In this document: positions 8,979 through 17,356 of the stretch, piece by piece | Position numbering within the stretch: the stretch's first letter is position 1 | How the letters are laid out: each line of letters begins with the position of its first letter | Assembly (NCBI GenBank): GCA_003439945.1 | Contig: QVRM01001806.1 | Coordinates: forward strand, 19,203 to 83,202 | From: Dermanyssus gallinae | Lineage: Eukaryota > Arthropoda > Arachnida > Mesostigmata > Dermanyssidae | DNA length: 64,000 nucleotides | Direction of reading: 5' to 3' | The notes under the pieces: generated by a model | Told to the model about the DNA's origin: nothing | Databases searched by the model: none | What the model saw: only the letters and a program-made list of their open reading frames with translations | Position numbers and translations under genes: made by a program

Positions 8979-11900
8979 TTAAAAATCGTTCAGTGCCAGC
9001 TTTGTTAGAGAAGGGATTGCATTACACTCACTGGCATGATATCTTACGCATATACCATAACAATATTTACAAACACATGTGTCACAGGGTTCATGGCAAG
9101 CGTCTTTCTGACATAGATGGTGATGAAAACCGTGCACAGCAAAGCGGGTGGTCATGTGCCTGTTTGTCCTGCTCGTGCCCTTCCATTCTGACCTAACCAT
9201 TGCATCTGTCATATAAAAATGTGGATCAATCTCTGCCATTTTCTCTTCATATCGCCGTATGAACTCGCTGTATGCACGGGTGTCTGGAAGCGCAAACTGT
9301 TTTTTGACCTGTTCCACGAATAGTGGAGCATCGCACAGCAAATACGTGAGGCGGTTGTATGCTGACGTATGTAAACCTAGTACCCGCTTCAAATAAGCTG
9401 GTTTCACACGATCGAGAGCACCGAGTTGAGTCGAGCTTAGTTTTGCCCATACAAGCTGGATCCCGTATGATGCAATTGGCGCTATTTTCATATCAAATAT
9501 AGCTAGCGCTGCCTTAATCGAGAGCATCTGGGGCTTCTTAAGGGTTGTCGCCGCAATCAAGGCTTTTCGAGACCTCTCCTCTATATGTGCAGCGAAGGTC
9601 TTGGCTGAGGGGGTCACTGTGATACCGAGATATGTGAACTTATTTACATAGTTCAGGTCTTGTCCATTTAACCTAAGTGTATCGGTCACGGCCAGCCTGC
9701 CCGCGTGCCTGAACTTCATAGCTTCTGTCTTCTGCATATTTATTTCAAGGCCTACTACGTTCACGTATGCCGACAAAGTGGCCAGCGCCTGTTGCAGATG
9801 GTATCTGCTGCTACTGTAGAGTACTAGATCGTCGGCATACATAATTATCTTGACAGCTGGGTGTCGGGTCTGTAAACGTGTTGGTAAATCGGCTACCAGT
9901 AAACAAAAAAGCAAAGGGCTGAGATTATCGCCTTGCGCAAAACCTGTCGTTTGTTCTATGCTTGGGTGCTCCGCTACACCGTCGTCCAAGATGATCTGAT
10001 TGGATTGTAGCACGTCCTTCATCAATGTCAGCATCCGTATTGGGACCCCGATTTCGGCGAGTTTAAGCAGGACTCGAGTTCTTGAGCCTGAATCAAACGC
10101 GGCTCGGAAATCCACAAATACGCTGTATAAAAACAGTCCCTTTCTTGACAGGGTTTGCTCTATATCTGCAAGGAGGATTGCACATGCAGTTAGTGTTGAC
10201 CTCTGCGCACGAAAGCCATGTTGTTCGTCTGGTAATGCCTTTTTGTATTCGACGAACGACGTTAGACGAGCGGCTAGGAGGCTTGCAAGCAGTTTGTAAG
10301 CGCAGCTTTTCTTGGCAATGCCCCGCCAAGAAGAGGGCTCGGTCCGCGGTCCCTTGCCCTTTGGAATAAGTGCCATAACGCACTGTCTCCACGCTGATGG
10401 TAGTCGACCGTTGTAAATGCACCTATTAAAAAGCGCGGTCCAGTGTGCGGTCATTGTGGCTGCCTGCTGCAGATGCTCATTGCAGATGCCATCTGGCCCA
10501 GGTGCTTTGTTTCTCGGGAGTTGACGCAGTGCCTCCGCCACTTCTTGGACGGTGAAGTATTCGTCCAGTTGAGTTCTCCATTTCAGATCCTCTTCTGACC
10601 AGACCGACATGATAGTAGGCACTGCCCTTGGCACTGTGTCATGTGAGCTGAGGATCGATCTAAAGTGGCCATAGAGTACATCGCTTTCAACTGGACATGC
10701 AGACCTCCCCTCCGAGGTGTTACGGAGCCACAAATATGGATTTTGTTCGGTCTTCTGAAGCAGTCGAGTCTCCAGTTGTTGCTCGTGTTGCCTTTTAGCA
10801 TTCCGCAGAGTTCGTCGGTAAATGGACCTCGTCGTTGCCAATAGAAGTCTCATTTCCGGCCTTATGCGTTCCAGCACCTTTGCTTGGTAGTGAATGGCCT
10901 TCGCTTGGTTACATTCCGGAGTCCACCAACTCCTTTCTCTTCTCCATTTCACATGCTCTGCGCATGCTTTGAGTGCTCGGGTGAGCAGTTCATTGTAGCT
11001 TTCTACATCTTGCTCTGCTCTTTCGATGCCGAGAACTTCTACGGCTTCTTGTAGGCGGTCTGCTTTAAGTACTCTCGACAGAGGTTTCCGTTTGTGCTGT
11101 CGCTCGTGGCGGACTGGGACCGTGATATCCAGACCAACGGGTTTATGCACCGTCAGGTCCGCCCCTTCTCTCATTTGGTGATCTATTCCCACAAAACACA
11201 CATTTCGTTTCGGCATATTTGTAGCAAATAAATCTATAGTTGATTTACCCATTGCACCTTCAAATGTTGACAAACTTGGGTCGTTCGCCACCCAGAAGCC
11301 CATATCCGATAGTGTTTCGGTGAGTGCTTCAGTCCTCGCGTCCGTGGGTCTGTCGAGTCTTGCGTTCATATCTCCCACAATCACCGTGGGGTGAGCACGG
11401 TCAACCTGTTGTGCGCACTTCGTAATTTTCTCTATTAGTGTGAACGTGTCCTCAACTGCTGCTGGCTTCACATACATGGCAATCAAATTTAGTCTTCGAC
11501 CTTCCATAACTACGCAGTTGTCTTCTGACAGAAGTAGTTTCATGTCTCCTAGCCGGCTATTGTAGAAAACTGACACACCTCCACTGGGACGGCCCAAAGA
11601 ACTAGATCGAGAAGCGAGACAGTGCGCTGCGTAATATCCTTGGACTTTGGGGGGCGTCAGACACCACGTCTCCGTGAGCATCAGAACGTCGATTCCGTTC
11701 AACGCTGAAGTGGGCATGAGACCTAACGATTGGTCAGGACCTTCGCAGTTCCACTGAATTATTCTCAGTGTGTCCGTTGGCGACCCACTAAGTTCAATAG
11801 GTCTGCTACCATATCGTATAGTTTCGGCTTCTGCGGTGGCCGGGTGTACTGGCGTAGTTCGTGATTCGTCGCGATCGGTCTGTTGGCCCAACTCCCTTCC

Positions 11901-12026
11901 AAACGGGGGTTGCGGGCGTTCTTGTGTCCAATATTTGTCATTTTGCGGGCGCTGTTCGCAGGTACGTGTGTCCATTCTTGTCGGCGGGGTTTTTCGTTGG
12001 CAGTTCTCAGTCCCGTCTGTGGCCAC
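8979..12026 (-). CDS. LINE B ORF2: endonuclease and reverse transcriptase, intact
   Basis: 1015 residues with no break. The endonuclease runs from about 87 to 305: IIQWNCEG (N93), LMLTETWC (E119), VGDMNARL (D219, N221), STIDLF, and TVHKPVGLD (H294; the usual Asp of SDH is Val). Reverse transcriptase runs from about 495 to 815: NKAPGPDGI, LIPKGKGP, EQHGFRAQRST, SVFVDFRAAFD (D639), GFAQGDNLSPLLF, MYADDLVLYS (D732, D733), EINMQKTEAMKF, FTYLGIT. A Cys/His cluster follows at 965-1001 (C972, C981, C984, C986, C989, C993, H997, C1001). The first 86 residues overlap ORF1 and the endonuclease begins exactly where ORF1 stops, so translation may use reinitiation or a -1 shift rather than the ATG at 12026. 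It nicks DNA and reverse-transcribes at the nick. Confidence 0.93.
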   Translation of the reverse strand: MATDGTENCQRKTPPTRMDTRTCEQRPQNDKYWTQERPQPPFGRELGQQTDRDESRTTPVHPATAEAETIRYGSRPIELSGSPTDTLRIIQWNCEGPDQSLGLMPTSALNGIDVLMLTETWCLTPPKVQGYYAAHCLASRSSSLGRPSGGVSVFYNSRLGDMKLLLSEDNCVVMEGRRLNLIAMYVKPAAVEDTFTLIEKITKCAQQVDRAHPTVIVGDMNARLDRPTDARTEALTETLSDMGFWVANDPSLSTFEGAMGKSTIDLFATNMPKRNVCFVGIDHQMREGADLTVHKPVGLDITVPVRHERQHKRKPLSRVLKADRLQEAVEVLGIERAEQDVESYNELLTRALKACAEHVKWRRERSWWTPECNQAKAIHYQAKVLERIRPEMRLLLATTRSIYRRTLRNAKRQHEQQLETRLLQKTEQNPYLWLRNTSEGRSACPVESDVLYGHFRSILSSHDTVPRAVPTIMSVWSEEDLKWRTQLDEYFTVQEVAEALRQLPRNKAPGPDGICNEHLQQAATMTAHWTALFNRCIYNGRLPSAWRQCVMALIPKGKGPRTEPSSWRGIAKKSCAYKLLASLLAARLTSFVEYKKALPDEQHGFRAQRSTLTACAILLADIEQTLSRKGLFLYSVFVDFRAAFDSGSRTRVLLKLAEIGVPIRMLTLMKDVLQSNQIILDDGVAEHPSIEQTTGFAQGDNLSPLLFCLLVADLPTRLQTRHPAVKIIMYADDLVLYSSSRYHLQQALATLSAYVNVVGLEINMQKTEAMKFRHAGRLAVTDTLRLNGQDLNYVNKFTYLGITVTPSAKTFAAHIEERSRKALIAATTLKKPQMLSIKAALAIFDMKIAPIASYGIQLVWAKLSSTQLGALDRVKPAYLKRVLGLHTSAYNRLTYLLCDAPLFVEQVKKQFALPDTRAYSEFIRRYEEKMAEIDPHFYMTDAMVRSEWKGTSRTNRHMTTRFAVHGFHHHLCQKDACHEPCDTCVCKYCYGICVRYHASECNAIPSLTKLALNDF

Positions 12027-13441
12027 TTGCTGGACGTCAGCGTTGGGTTTTTTGCCGGGAGCGTGTGTTTCTTCGGCTCGCCTCCGGTCGCCTCCCCCTC
12101 GGCACGCTTTTTGGGCGTGAATTTCAGGCCTAAAAAACCGGTTGCCTTTCGACAGATCGCCTTTGCAACGGCGTCAGTTACCTCTGGTAACCCTTTGTAC
12201 GAATATACGTTCCGATGAACCATACGGCGGTGTACATGTTGCATTGGGATGATATCGATGTTCAGATCCTCTTTGCGTGCGATTAGGGTGTCGTTTGCTT
12301 CTTTGCAGTCAATGCTGAACTGAGGAACAGTGACGATGGTTAGCCTCGACTCGCTGTTCTGCTCACGCACCTTTGTTGAGAACGCTGCCACTGCTTTGAG
12401 AAATTCATCTTTTCTGAACTCAACACAATCGTCAAAGCCACAGTGGAGGATAATGTTGGTAGGGCCCACACGGTCAAGTAACACTTTGTCAGCCTCGTTT
12501 AGCACAGAGACAATGTCAGCTTTTCCGGCGGTACGCATGATTACGGCTGCCTTCCTTGGCAACTGGCTCATTATGTTTCTCTTAATTGATTTGATCGAGT
12601 GATCTCCCACGATTAGCACGCACTTCGTCTGACGTTGGAGTTGTTGTTTCTGCTGATGATGTGTTCGTGCTAGTTGGCCATCGCCTCGCTCGACGTCCAT
12701 CTCTGACATCTCCAAGGTTTGGGCTATGCTGACTTTATTGGCGTGTTGTGCTTTGTACGCCGCAAACTCGCACTCGAGAGTACGAACTCTCTTGAAAAGC
12801 CACCACATCGTGTTGAAGAACTCGGAATCAATATTTGCATTCACAGTAGTAGCGTTAGGCTGGGCTAGCCTCAACTGTGTGCATACTCGGCAGTTCCATA
12901 CGGCGCCGGGATGTTCGCTCGGTTGCTGTTCATCCGTTGTTTTACACGTCGGGTGGAACATTCGTTGGCAATGCCCGCACTGGAGAGCGATTGCTCCCAT
13001 TGGACTTGCACATCTACAACACAGGCGTTCCATTCCGCACTGGCTATTTGACTGCGCGGTTATCACCTGGTCTTTGCTCAGCTGAGAGACTTCGCCAGGC
13101 CTATGTGCCGGTCTGTCAGTCAGCTGCGCGGGTGCAAGTTCGAATGTCGCCTGGTCTGTTGCTGTTGTTGTCGATTTCTCCTGCGCTATTTTGGCGCGGG
13201 TTGATATCGGCTGTTCCGCTACTGAGTCTGCCGTTCTCTTCCGTCCACCAGTGCCACTGTTGTTAACGCTCGGAACCGAAGTTGCACCGGTGCGAGTTCG
13301 AGATGGTGATTGTAGGATGGGAGTCCTTTGTACGAGTTTCGCACTGATTGCCTGGGATTCCCGCGTCGCTCTCGTCGTGCTCGGGCTCACCATGAGTACT
13401 ACTGTGCACTTCACTCGGGTCTTCGACCCCACTGTCACCAC
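11765..13441 (-). CDS. LINE B ORF1 protein: PHD finger plus SGNH-hydrolase-like domain
   Basis: 558 residues. Residues 1-135 are low-complexity, Ser/Thr/Arg-rich. A C4HC3 PHD-type zinc finger occupies about 141-187: C141/C144, C155/C158, H163/C166, C184/C187. Residues 205-240 (around [16 protein letters not shown]) could form a coiled coil. An SGNH/GDSL-like domain starts at [12 protein letters not shown] (274-285), where the family has GDS, and continues with [10 protein letters not shown] (330-339) in place of GxND. The Arg/Lys-rich C-terminus follows. CR1-group ORF1 proteins with PHD and esterase domains bind the element RNA; the esterase substrate is unknown. The last 262 bases overlap the start of ORF2 in another frame. 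ATG at 13441 is the first in the frame, about 65 bases from the element 5' end. Confidence 0.85.
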   Translation of the reverse strand: MVTVGSKTRVKCTVVLMVSPSTTRATRESQAISAKLVQRTPILQSPSRTRTGATSVPSVNNSGTGGRKRTADSVAEQPISTRAKIAQEKSTTTATDQATFELAPAQLTDRPAHRPGEVSQLSKDQVITAQSNSQCGMERLCCRCASPMGAIALQCGHCQRMFHPTCKTTDEQQPSEHPGAVWNCRVCTQLRLAQPNATTVNANIDSEFFNTMWWLFKRVRTLECEFAAYKAQHANKVSIAQTLEMSEMDVERGDGQLARTHHQQKQQLQRQTKCVLIVGDHSIKSIKRNIMSQLPRKAAVIMRTAGKADIVSVLNEADKVLLDRVGPTNIILHCGFDDCVEFRKDEFLKAVAAFSTKVREQNSESRLTIVTVPQFSIDCKEANDTLIARKEDLNIDIIPMQHVHRRMVHRNVYSYKGLPEVTDAVAKAICRKATGFLGLKFTPKKRAEGEATGGEPKKHTLPAKNPTLTSSKWPQTGLRTANEKPRRQEWTHVPANSARKMTNIGHKNARNPRLEGSWANRPIATNHELRQYTRPPQKPKLYDMVADLLNLVGRQRTH

Positions 13442-13506
13442 TCACAAGACAATTATCGGGAGCGCAAACTTCGTGCGACTTGTTTCGAACAGTTGCAGCA
13501 GACGAA

Positions 13507-13531
13507 TAATATATATATATATACACATTTA

Positions 13532-13568
<37 letters not shown>

Positions 13569-13571
13569 TTA

Positions 13572-13641
<70 letters not shown>
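13507..13641. repeat. (TA)n simple repeat, 5' side of LINE B
   Basis: A TA tract with two ACACATTTATATTTATATA units, the counterpart of 8789-8887. Any reading frame through it (Tyr-Ile repeats) is an artefact of the repeat. Confidence 0.9.
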
Positions 13642-13642
<1 letters not shown>

Positions 13643-13809
13643 TGCCGCACAGGTGCCTTAGCGTTGAGAACATGGAACCAGCGGTCTTCACTCCGTTAGA
13701 TAATACGTTTGCCCAACAAAAATTGATTTTGAAGAGTGGGATAAGCTATGAGAGTCACAAATGCGCGCGTGCAGGAATGTATACGAAAAACACTCTGACT
13801 CACATGTGA
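13642..13809 (+). CDS. Right arm of module 1 and start of the upstream P-associated ORF
   Basis: The right arm (13642-13767) mirrors 8655-8788. From ATG 13672 it encodes a short [23 protein letters not shown] and on, ending at TGA 13807-13809 (45 residues). The module-3 equivalent (51091-51279) is 62 residues long and stays open until a splice-donor-like AGGGTAAGG; here a two-base loss near 13795 stops it early. The peptide core PLxNxFAxQxLI is kept in all four arms. It may be a first exon of gene P or a separate small ORF; the sequence alone does not decide. Confidence 0.45.
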
Positions 13810-14447
13810 ACAATGTGGGTATTTATGTGCTGTATTGCCGATCTTTGCATCAGGGTAAGGAGCGCATCAACGACTACAAAACGCGCTCAACGATATATCA
13901 CCTCGAAATATGCGATAAACTTATTCGTGTCCAGAGACAGCTGGAAAATATTCCAGCCTCCGGCTATAGCAACATCAAAATCTCTGAATATTTTGCCGCA
14001 TCAGCGATAGGTTTAAAACTAAACGAGCTAATAGGGTTCGTCTCTGTTTCGATCGTCGAAGTTCAAAAAGGAAGTAAATTGAAGCCTGCTGAAAACTACA
14101 ACATTTATTTTTGGTATGGCGATAAAAAGTATCGGCTGTCGACTGAAAAACAGCTAATTGGATTTAGATGGCAGCGAGGCTATCCAAAGGGAGCGATACT
14201 GGTGAAATCACACAGCAGTCTTCTCGCGCCGGTACAGACGTCAGAAAATCTCTGGTGGGCACTGCCTTCCGCCTTGAGGCCGAAAGAAATAGTGAGTGTA
14301 GACCACGTTCATAATCCCGATAGACTTCTGTTCCGACTGGGCACGGCGTCAACCTACACGGCCCTCATTCATGTTCAATGGATACATCGCTATGTGGAGG
14401 AGCCTAACGTAATAAATGACATTTTCTCAAAGGTAGTAGACGACTGA
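13761..14447 (+). CDS. Gene P1: unrecognised fast-evolving protein, about 210 conserved residues
   Basis: The open frame gives 228 residues. Conserved sequence against P3 (51188) starts at [12 protein letters not shown] and runs to the end; the first residues before that are in different frames in P1 and P3, so the true start or a splice site lies nearby. Clear conserved segments: CRSLHQGKE.INDY, then YFWYG..KYRLSTEK, RG(Y/F)PKGAILVKS, KEIVSV.HV, DRLLF.L.TAS, ALIHV.WIHRY, and an acidic C-terminus. P1 and P3 differ by whole-codon indels (6 and 3 bases) while keeping the frame, which argues for selection on the protein. AATAAA lies at 14463-14468, 16 bases after the stop. No signal peptide or membrane segment is evident. 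A possible splice donor (AGGGTAAGG) occurs within the frame near 13855. I do not recognise the family. Confidence 0.6.
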   Translation: MRACRNVYEKHSDSHVNNVGIYVLYCRSLHQGKERINDYKTRSTIYHLEICDKLIRVQRQLENIPASGYSNIKISEYFAASAIGLKLNELIGFVSVSIVEVQKGSKLKPAENYNIYFWYGDKKYRLSTEKQLIGFRWQRGYPKGAILVKSHSSLLAPVQTSENLWWALPSALRPKEIVSVDHVHNPDRLLFRLGTASTYTALIHVQWIHRYVEEPNVINDIFSKVVDD

Positions 14448-14673
14448 TCATCTAAAAACGTTAATAAATGTGTAGTGGCTCATTATGACTTTTTTTTTCT
14501 TGGGATTAAGGCGTTTCGGTTCTATTCACGGAAGCTAATCTTGCCTGGTACTATAGCCACCTTACGATTCTCAGACCGTATTAGTATTAGTGTAGGTTAG
14601 CATTGATCAGCACATTCCTTGAAGTAAGTATATTCTAGCCGAATCGACATGTTGGCTTTGACTTCATTCTATT

Positions 14674-15265
14674 ATGACGGCATGCTGCGTAGCTTCGAAC
14701 TGCAAGAAAGAGGCATGTCAGTTTGTTGCATCCGACGCCGCCGGAGCGTGGTACGACGTAATCCCGTCCGTGCTCGTTGGCAGTAAGCTGGCCGATGATC
14801 GATTCCGCGCCGCCAGTGGCTTCAGTCTTGGGCTTAGCATGTTTAGGAGCGAGGAATTTCCGTATCGTAAAACGATGGACGGGCGTTGGCCTGCACCGGC
14901 ATAGTTGCACTAAGCTGGCCCAGCTGACGCAAGGCCGTCACGACGCCATCAAGGGCATCCTCGGGTGCGTTTTGCGACAAGCCGGCTATCGCGTTACACG
15001 GGCGCCAGGCCAACTGCAGTGGAACGACAGGAGGCTACCGGATGGCCTTACCAGCCCGGACCAGGACCGTATTCGGCTGCCGCTGGAGTTGTACGTTACT
15101 TTCTCGGACACGAAAGGCTTCGGCTATCGTGGACTGGAGCCAGTGCGGTCGTCCGCCACATCATGCACCAGCGGGAGATGCACAAACGGCGTCTATACGC
15201 ATATCTTCTTGAAGACCACGACGGCGTTCGTTTTCGAGATTTTAAGTTACAACATTTCACTTATA
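14674..15265 (+). pseudogene. LINE-E C-terminal fragment, module 2
   Basis: The reading begins near SNCKKEACQFVASDAAGAWY and VIPSVLVGSKLADDRFRAAS, then shifts frame to LTQGRHDAIKGILGCVLRQA, RRLPDGLTSP, SDTKGFGYRG and a region matching the QREMHKRR segment of the copy at 37811-38464. This is the post-RT part of a LINE family (see 37631-38989), truncated at both ends and carrying frameshifts. It is followed directly by a left-arm remnant and truncated P, repeating the module order. Confidence 0.75.
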
Positions 15266-15267
15266 AG

Positions 15268-15332
15268 TTCTGGTGCACATGCGTTTGTGGTACTTTAAGT
15301 TTATCTCTCTCCAAAATCACAATTTTGTAGTA
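15268..15332 (+). repeat. Left-arm remnant of module 2
   Basis: GGTGCACATGCGTTTGTGG and the following TACTTTAAGTTTATCTCTCT match the left arms at 8655 and 50875. The rest of the left arm, the AT core, the right arm and the start of P are missing: the arm joins directly to codon AAA of P near 15333, so a deletion removed the palindrome centre. Confidence 0.65.
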
Positions 15333-15703
15333 AATTAAAACCTGCTGAAAACTACAGCATTTATCTTTGGTTTGGCGGTCAAAAGCATCGGCTGTCGACT
15401 GAAAAACTGCCAATTGCACTTAGATGGCAGCGAGGCTTTCCAAAGGGAGCGTTGCTGGTGAAATCACAGAGCAGATTTCTCGCGTCGGTACAGGCGTCGA
15501 TAAACATCGCGTGGGCACTGCCGTCCTCCTTGAAGGCGAAGGAAATAGTGAGTGTAGACCACGTTCATGATTCCGATAGACTTCTGTTCCGATTGTACAC
15601 GGCGTCAAGCTACTCGGCCCTTATTCATGTTCAATGGGTACATTACTATGTGGAGAAGCCTGATCTGATAAGTGACATTTACTCAGAGTCGGAGAGCGAC
15701 TGA
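15333..15703 (+). pseudogene. Truncated P copy, module 2 (N-terminus lost)
   Basis: The frame starts at KLKPAENYSIYLWFGG and continues to the acidic end SESESD with no stop. It keeps STEK, RGFPKGALLVKS, KEIVSVDHV, DRLLFRLYTAS and ALIHVQWVHYY. About the first half of P is missing because of the deletion that joined it to the left-arm remnant. AATAAA is at 15719-15724. The only Met in frame is internal (15452), so translation is doubtful, yet the remaining frame is clean. Confidence 0.65.
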
Positions 15704-15964
15704 TCATCTAAAAACGTTAATAAATGTGTAATGGCTCATTATGATTTGTTTTTCTTGGGATGGAGGCGTTACTATTCTATTCACGAAAGCCCATTTTGCC
15801 TGGTACCATAGCCACCTTACGATTTAAGACCGTATTAGTGTAGGTTAGCATTGAAGTCCTTGAAGTACATATATTCTAGCTTATAGGCATGTTAGCTTCG
15901 TCACAACCGTTGAAGAGGCTTCGCGCATCTACCATACAAAGCGCCCTTCGACCAAGTAAGGCTT

Positions 15965-16195
15965 GTGCAGCCTAGACGCAAGAGACCAGACGGTACATAC
16001 ACGAAATGCGGTGTACGGCCAAGTAACATGAAAGTGCACCGTTTGTGCTCTGTGAAACTAATTTGTCTGCCATGCGACTGCACATTTCCTCGCCCGTTTA
16101 CTTTATCCGGGACATCTAAACAAATTAATCATTCCAGTCATCGTCTAGTTCTGTCAGTCGTCCGGCGCAATCGCGTTTGGTTTAGCTCTATGTAA
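15965..16195 (+). CDS. ORF R1: small Cys-containing conserved frame
   Basis: 76 residues from Met at 15965. The paralog within 52110-52445 shares PDGTYTKCGVR, MKVHRLCSV.LIC.PC, CTFP, GTS..INHSS.RLVLS.VRRNR.WFSS. The two differ by a three-base in-frame indel (CHHC against CDC) and by replacements, so the frame appears to have been under constraint. A TGTGCAG just before the conserved part could be a splice acceptor. It lies downstream of P in both modules. The function is unknown; the Cys pairs suggest a small zinc-binding or disulfide-bonded fold, which is inference. It could also be an exon of a larger gene. Confidence 0.4.
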   Translation: MQPRRKRPDGTYTKCGVRPSNMKVHRLCSVKLICLPCDCTFPRPFTLSGTSKQINHSSHRLVLSVVRRNRVWFSSM

Positions 16196-16599
16196 CCATG
16201 TCGAAAAGTGCAAGTACCTCAGGCATGTAACAGGCTGACCATTGCACTCGACGACCCTAGCTGTAGAGAGTACCACATGAATAGTGAACACTGCAAAGGT
16301 ACTGTGTTAACCTCAGTCTTACGCAAAGGCCTTTTAAACTCTCGCCGTAACATTTTAAACTGGAAAGTATTACAGGAAGAAACCACGCTCGGACATCTAA
16401 AATACAAGCACCTACTAGCGCGTCAGTATTTCACCCGCGCCGGGAGATCTGCGTCCAAAGATAAAGCTGCCCGACACTATGAAGTTAAGTATAGGAGGCT
16501 GCTTCCTACTCGGTTCCCTGCCCCAAAATATTCCTACTCGGACCAAGGAAGAACATCGCAGAGGCACGTCTTTGGGACTTTGAGGCGAGGAACGTCCTG

Positions 16600-17220
16600 T
16601 TTTCAGATGCTCAGCACGCATAGAGCCACTCTACTATTCACGCCCTAAGGCGGATCCAAACGCAACTACACGTCTCTACCGCCGATGCGGACCTGGCCAC
16701 TCATTGATACTCGCAGGCGACTTCAACGCATTGCACGTCACATGGGGCAGCCGCCGCATTACGGACCGAGGACATGGCCTACTGGACTGGCTGTCGGGCC
16801 AGGTTTTGGCACTTGCCACTAACAGCGACGAGGTGAGGTTTGCGCGTCGCGGCCAGATATATATTTTCCTGATCTAACGCTGGCTGGAACGGCCAACATC
16901 CAGGACTAAGTGGTACAAAAGACGGAGGAGAGCCCCAGCGACCACCACTACATCACCTTTCAGATAACGCCGCCAAACAGACCAGAGGACCGCCGATACT
17001 GGCAAATGCGACACATTAGTTAGAAACTACTAACAGACACTCTCAAAGGACGGCTCACTTGCCTCGGCGATGTGCCCCTCGACGAGGATGATCTAACGGT
17101 AATCATAACAATAGCTCGTCAGGTGGCCGACGGTCGGGTCAGACAAGGAGATCTAAGGAGGGCCTCCGCTAAATACCGGTGGAGCCCAGAAATTGGACCA
17201 CCGCTGCGCTTGACATCAAA
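16600..17220 (+). pseudogene. R1/Jockey-like LINE endonuclease fragment
   Basis: On the plus strand: HLILAGDFNALHVTWGS near 16700, RGHGLLDWLSGQVLALATNS, then SPSDHHYITFQI near 16935 (the SDH endonuclease block), then LLTDTLKGRL and the ORF ending near 17210. These are the last endonuclease blocks of an APE-type LINE. Stops interrupt it (for example after QIYIFLI and HIS). No reverse transcriptase follows: LINE C abuts in the opposite orientation. The upstream edge of the same fragment is also present at about 52930-53035. Confidence 0.75.
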
Positions 17221-17356
17221 CAGTCAGGGAGAGGGGGCAAGTCTACTGCTCTTGGCGGATGTGTTCCCCGGGAGCCTCGGGGAGGCGCGAGAGGACTCGA
17301 AGAGAGGCCCTTGTCTTCTCTTGCAGTATGTTCTTAAAAGCTTGGCTCACTTTGTT

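Larger units (their letters stand above)
8888..13506 (-). mobile_element. LINE B, complete APE-type non-LTR retrotransposon with both ORFs open
   Basis: A minus-strand element of about 4.6 kb. Its 5' end begins TTCGTCTGCT, as in LINE A, with a 5' UTR of about 65 bases, ORF1, an overlapping ORF2, then a 3' UTR of about 90 bases that passes into TA repeats. The AT core at 51009-51062 is the matching site without an insert. Both ORFs are uninterrupted, so this is the youngest-looking LINE in the window and could have been active recently. The ORF1 layout (PHD finger plus SGNH-like domain) is the kind known from CR1-group elements; I cannot place the clade more precisely. Confidence 0.9.

Noticed and set aside
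10000..10422. Plus-strand frames of about 100 residues over LINE B ORF2
   Set aside because: Shadows of the intact minus-strand ORF2, with no motif of their own.
8643..13661. Long Tyr-Ile repeat reading frames around the AT tracts
   Set aside because: They are translations of (TA)n and exist in several frames on both strands; only the short PLENTFARQ part next to them has a conserved partner.
13761..14447. P as a named viral or host protein
   Set aside because: No motif that I can tie to any virus or host family; naming one would be guesswork.
16208..16648. 146-residue plus-strand frame after ORF R as a gene
   Set aside because: The paralogous stretch in module 3 (52400-53000) does not keep the frame and part of it leads into a LINE fragment.
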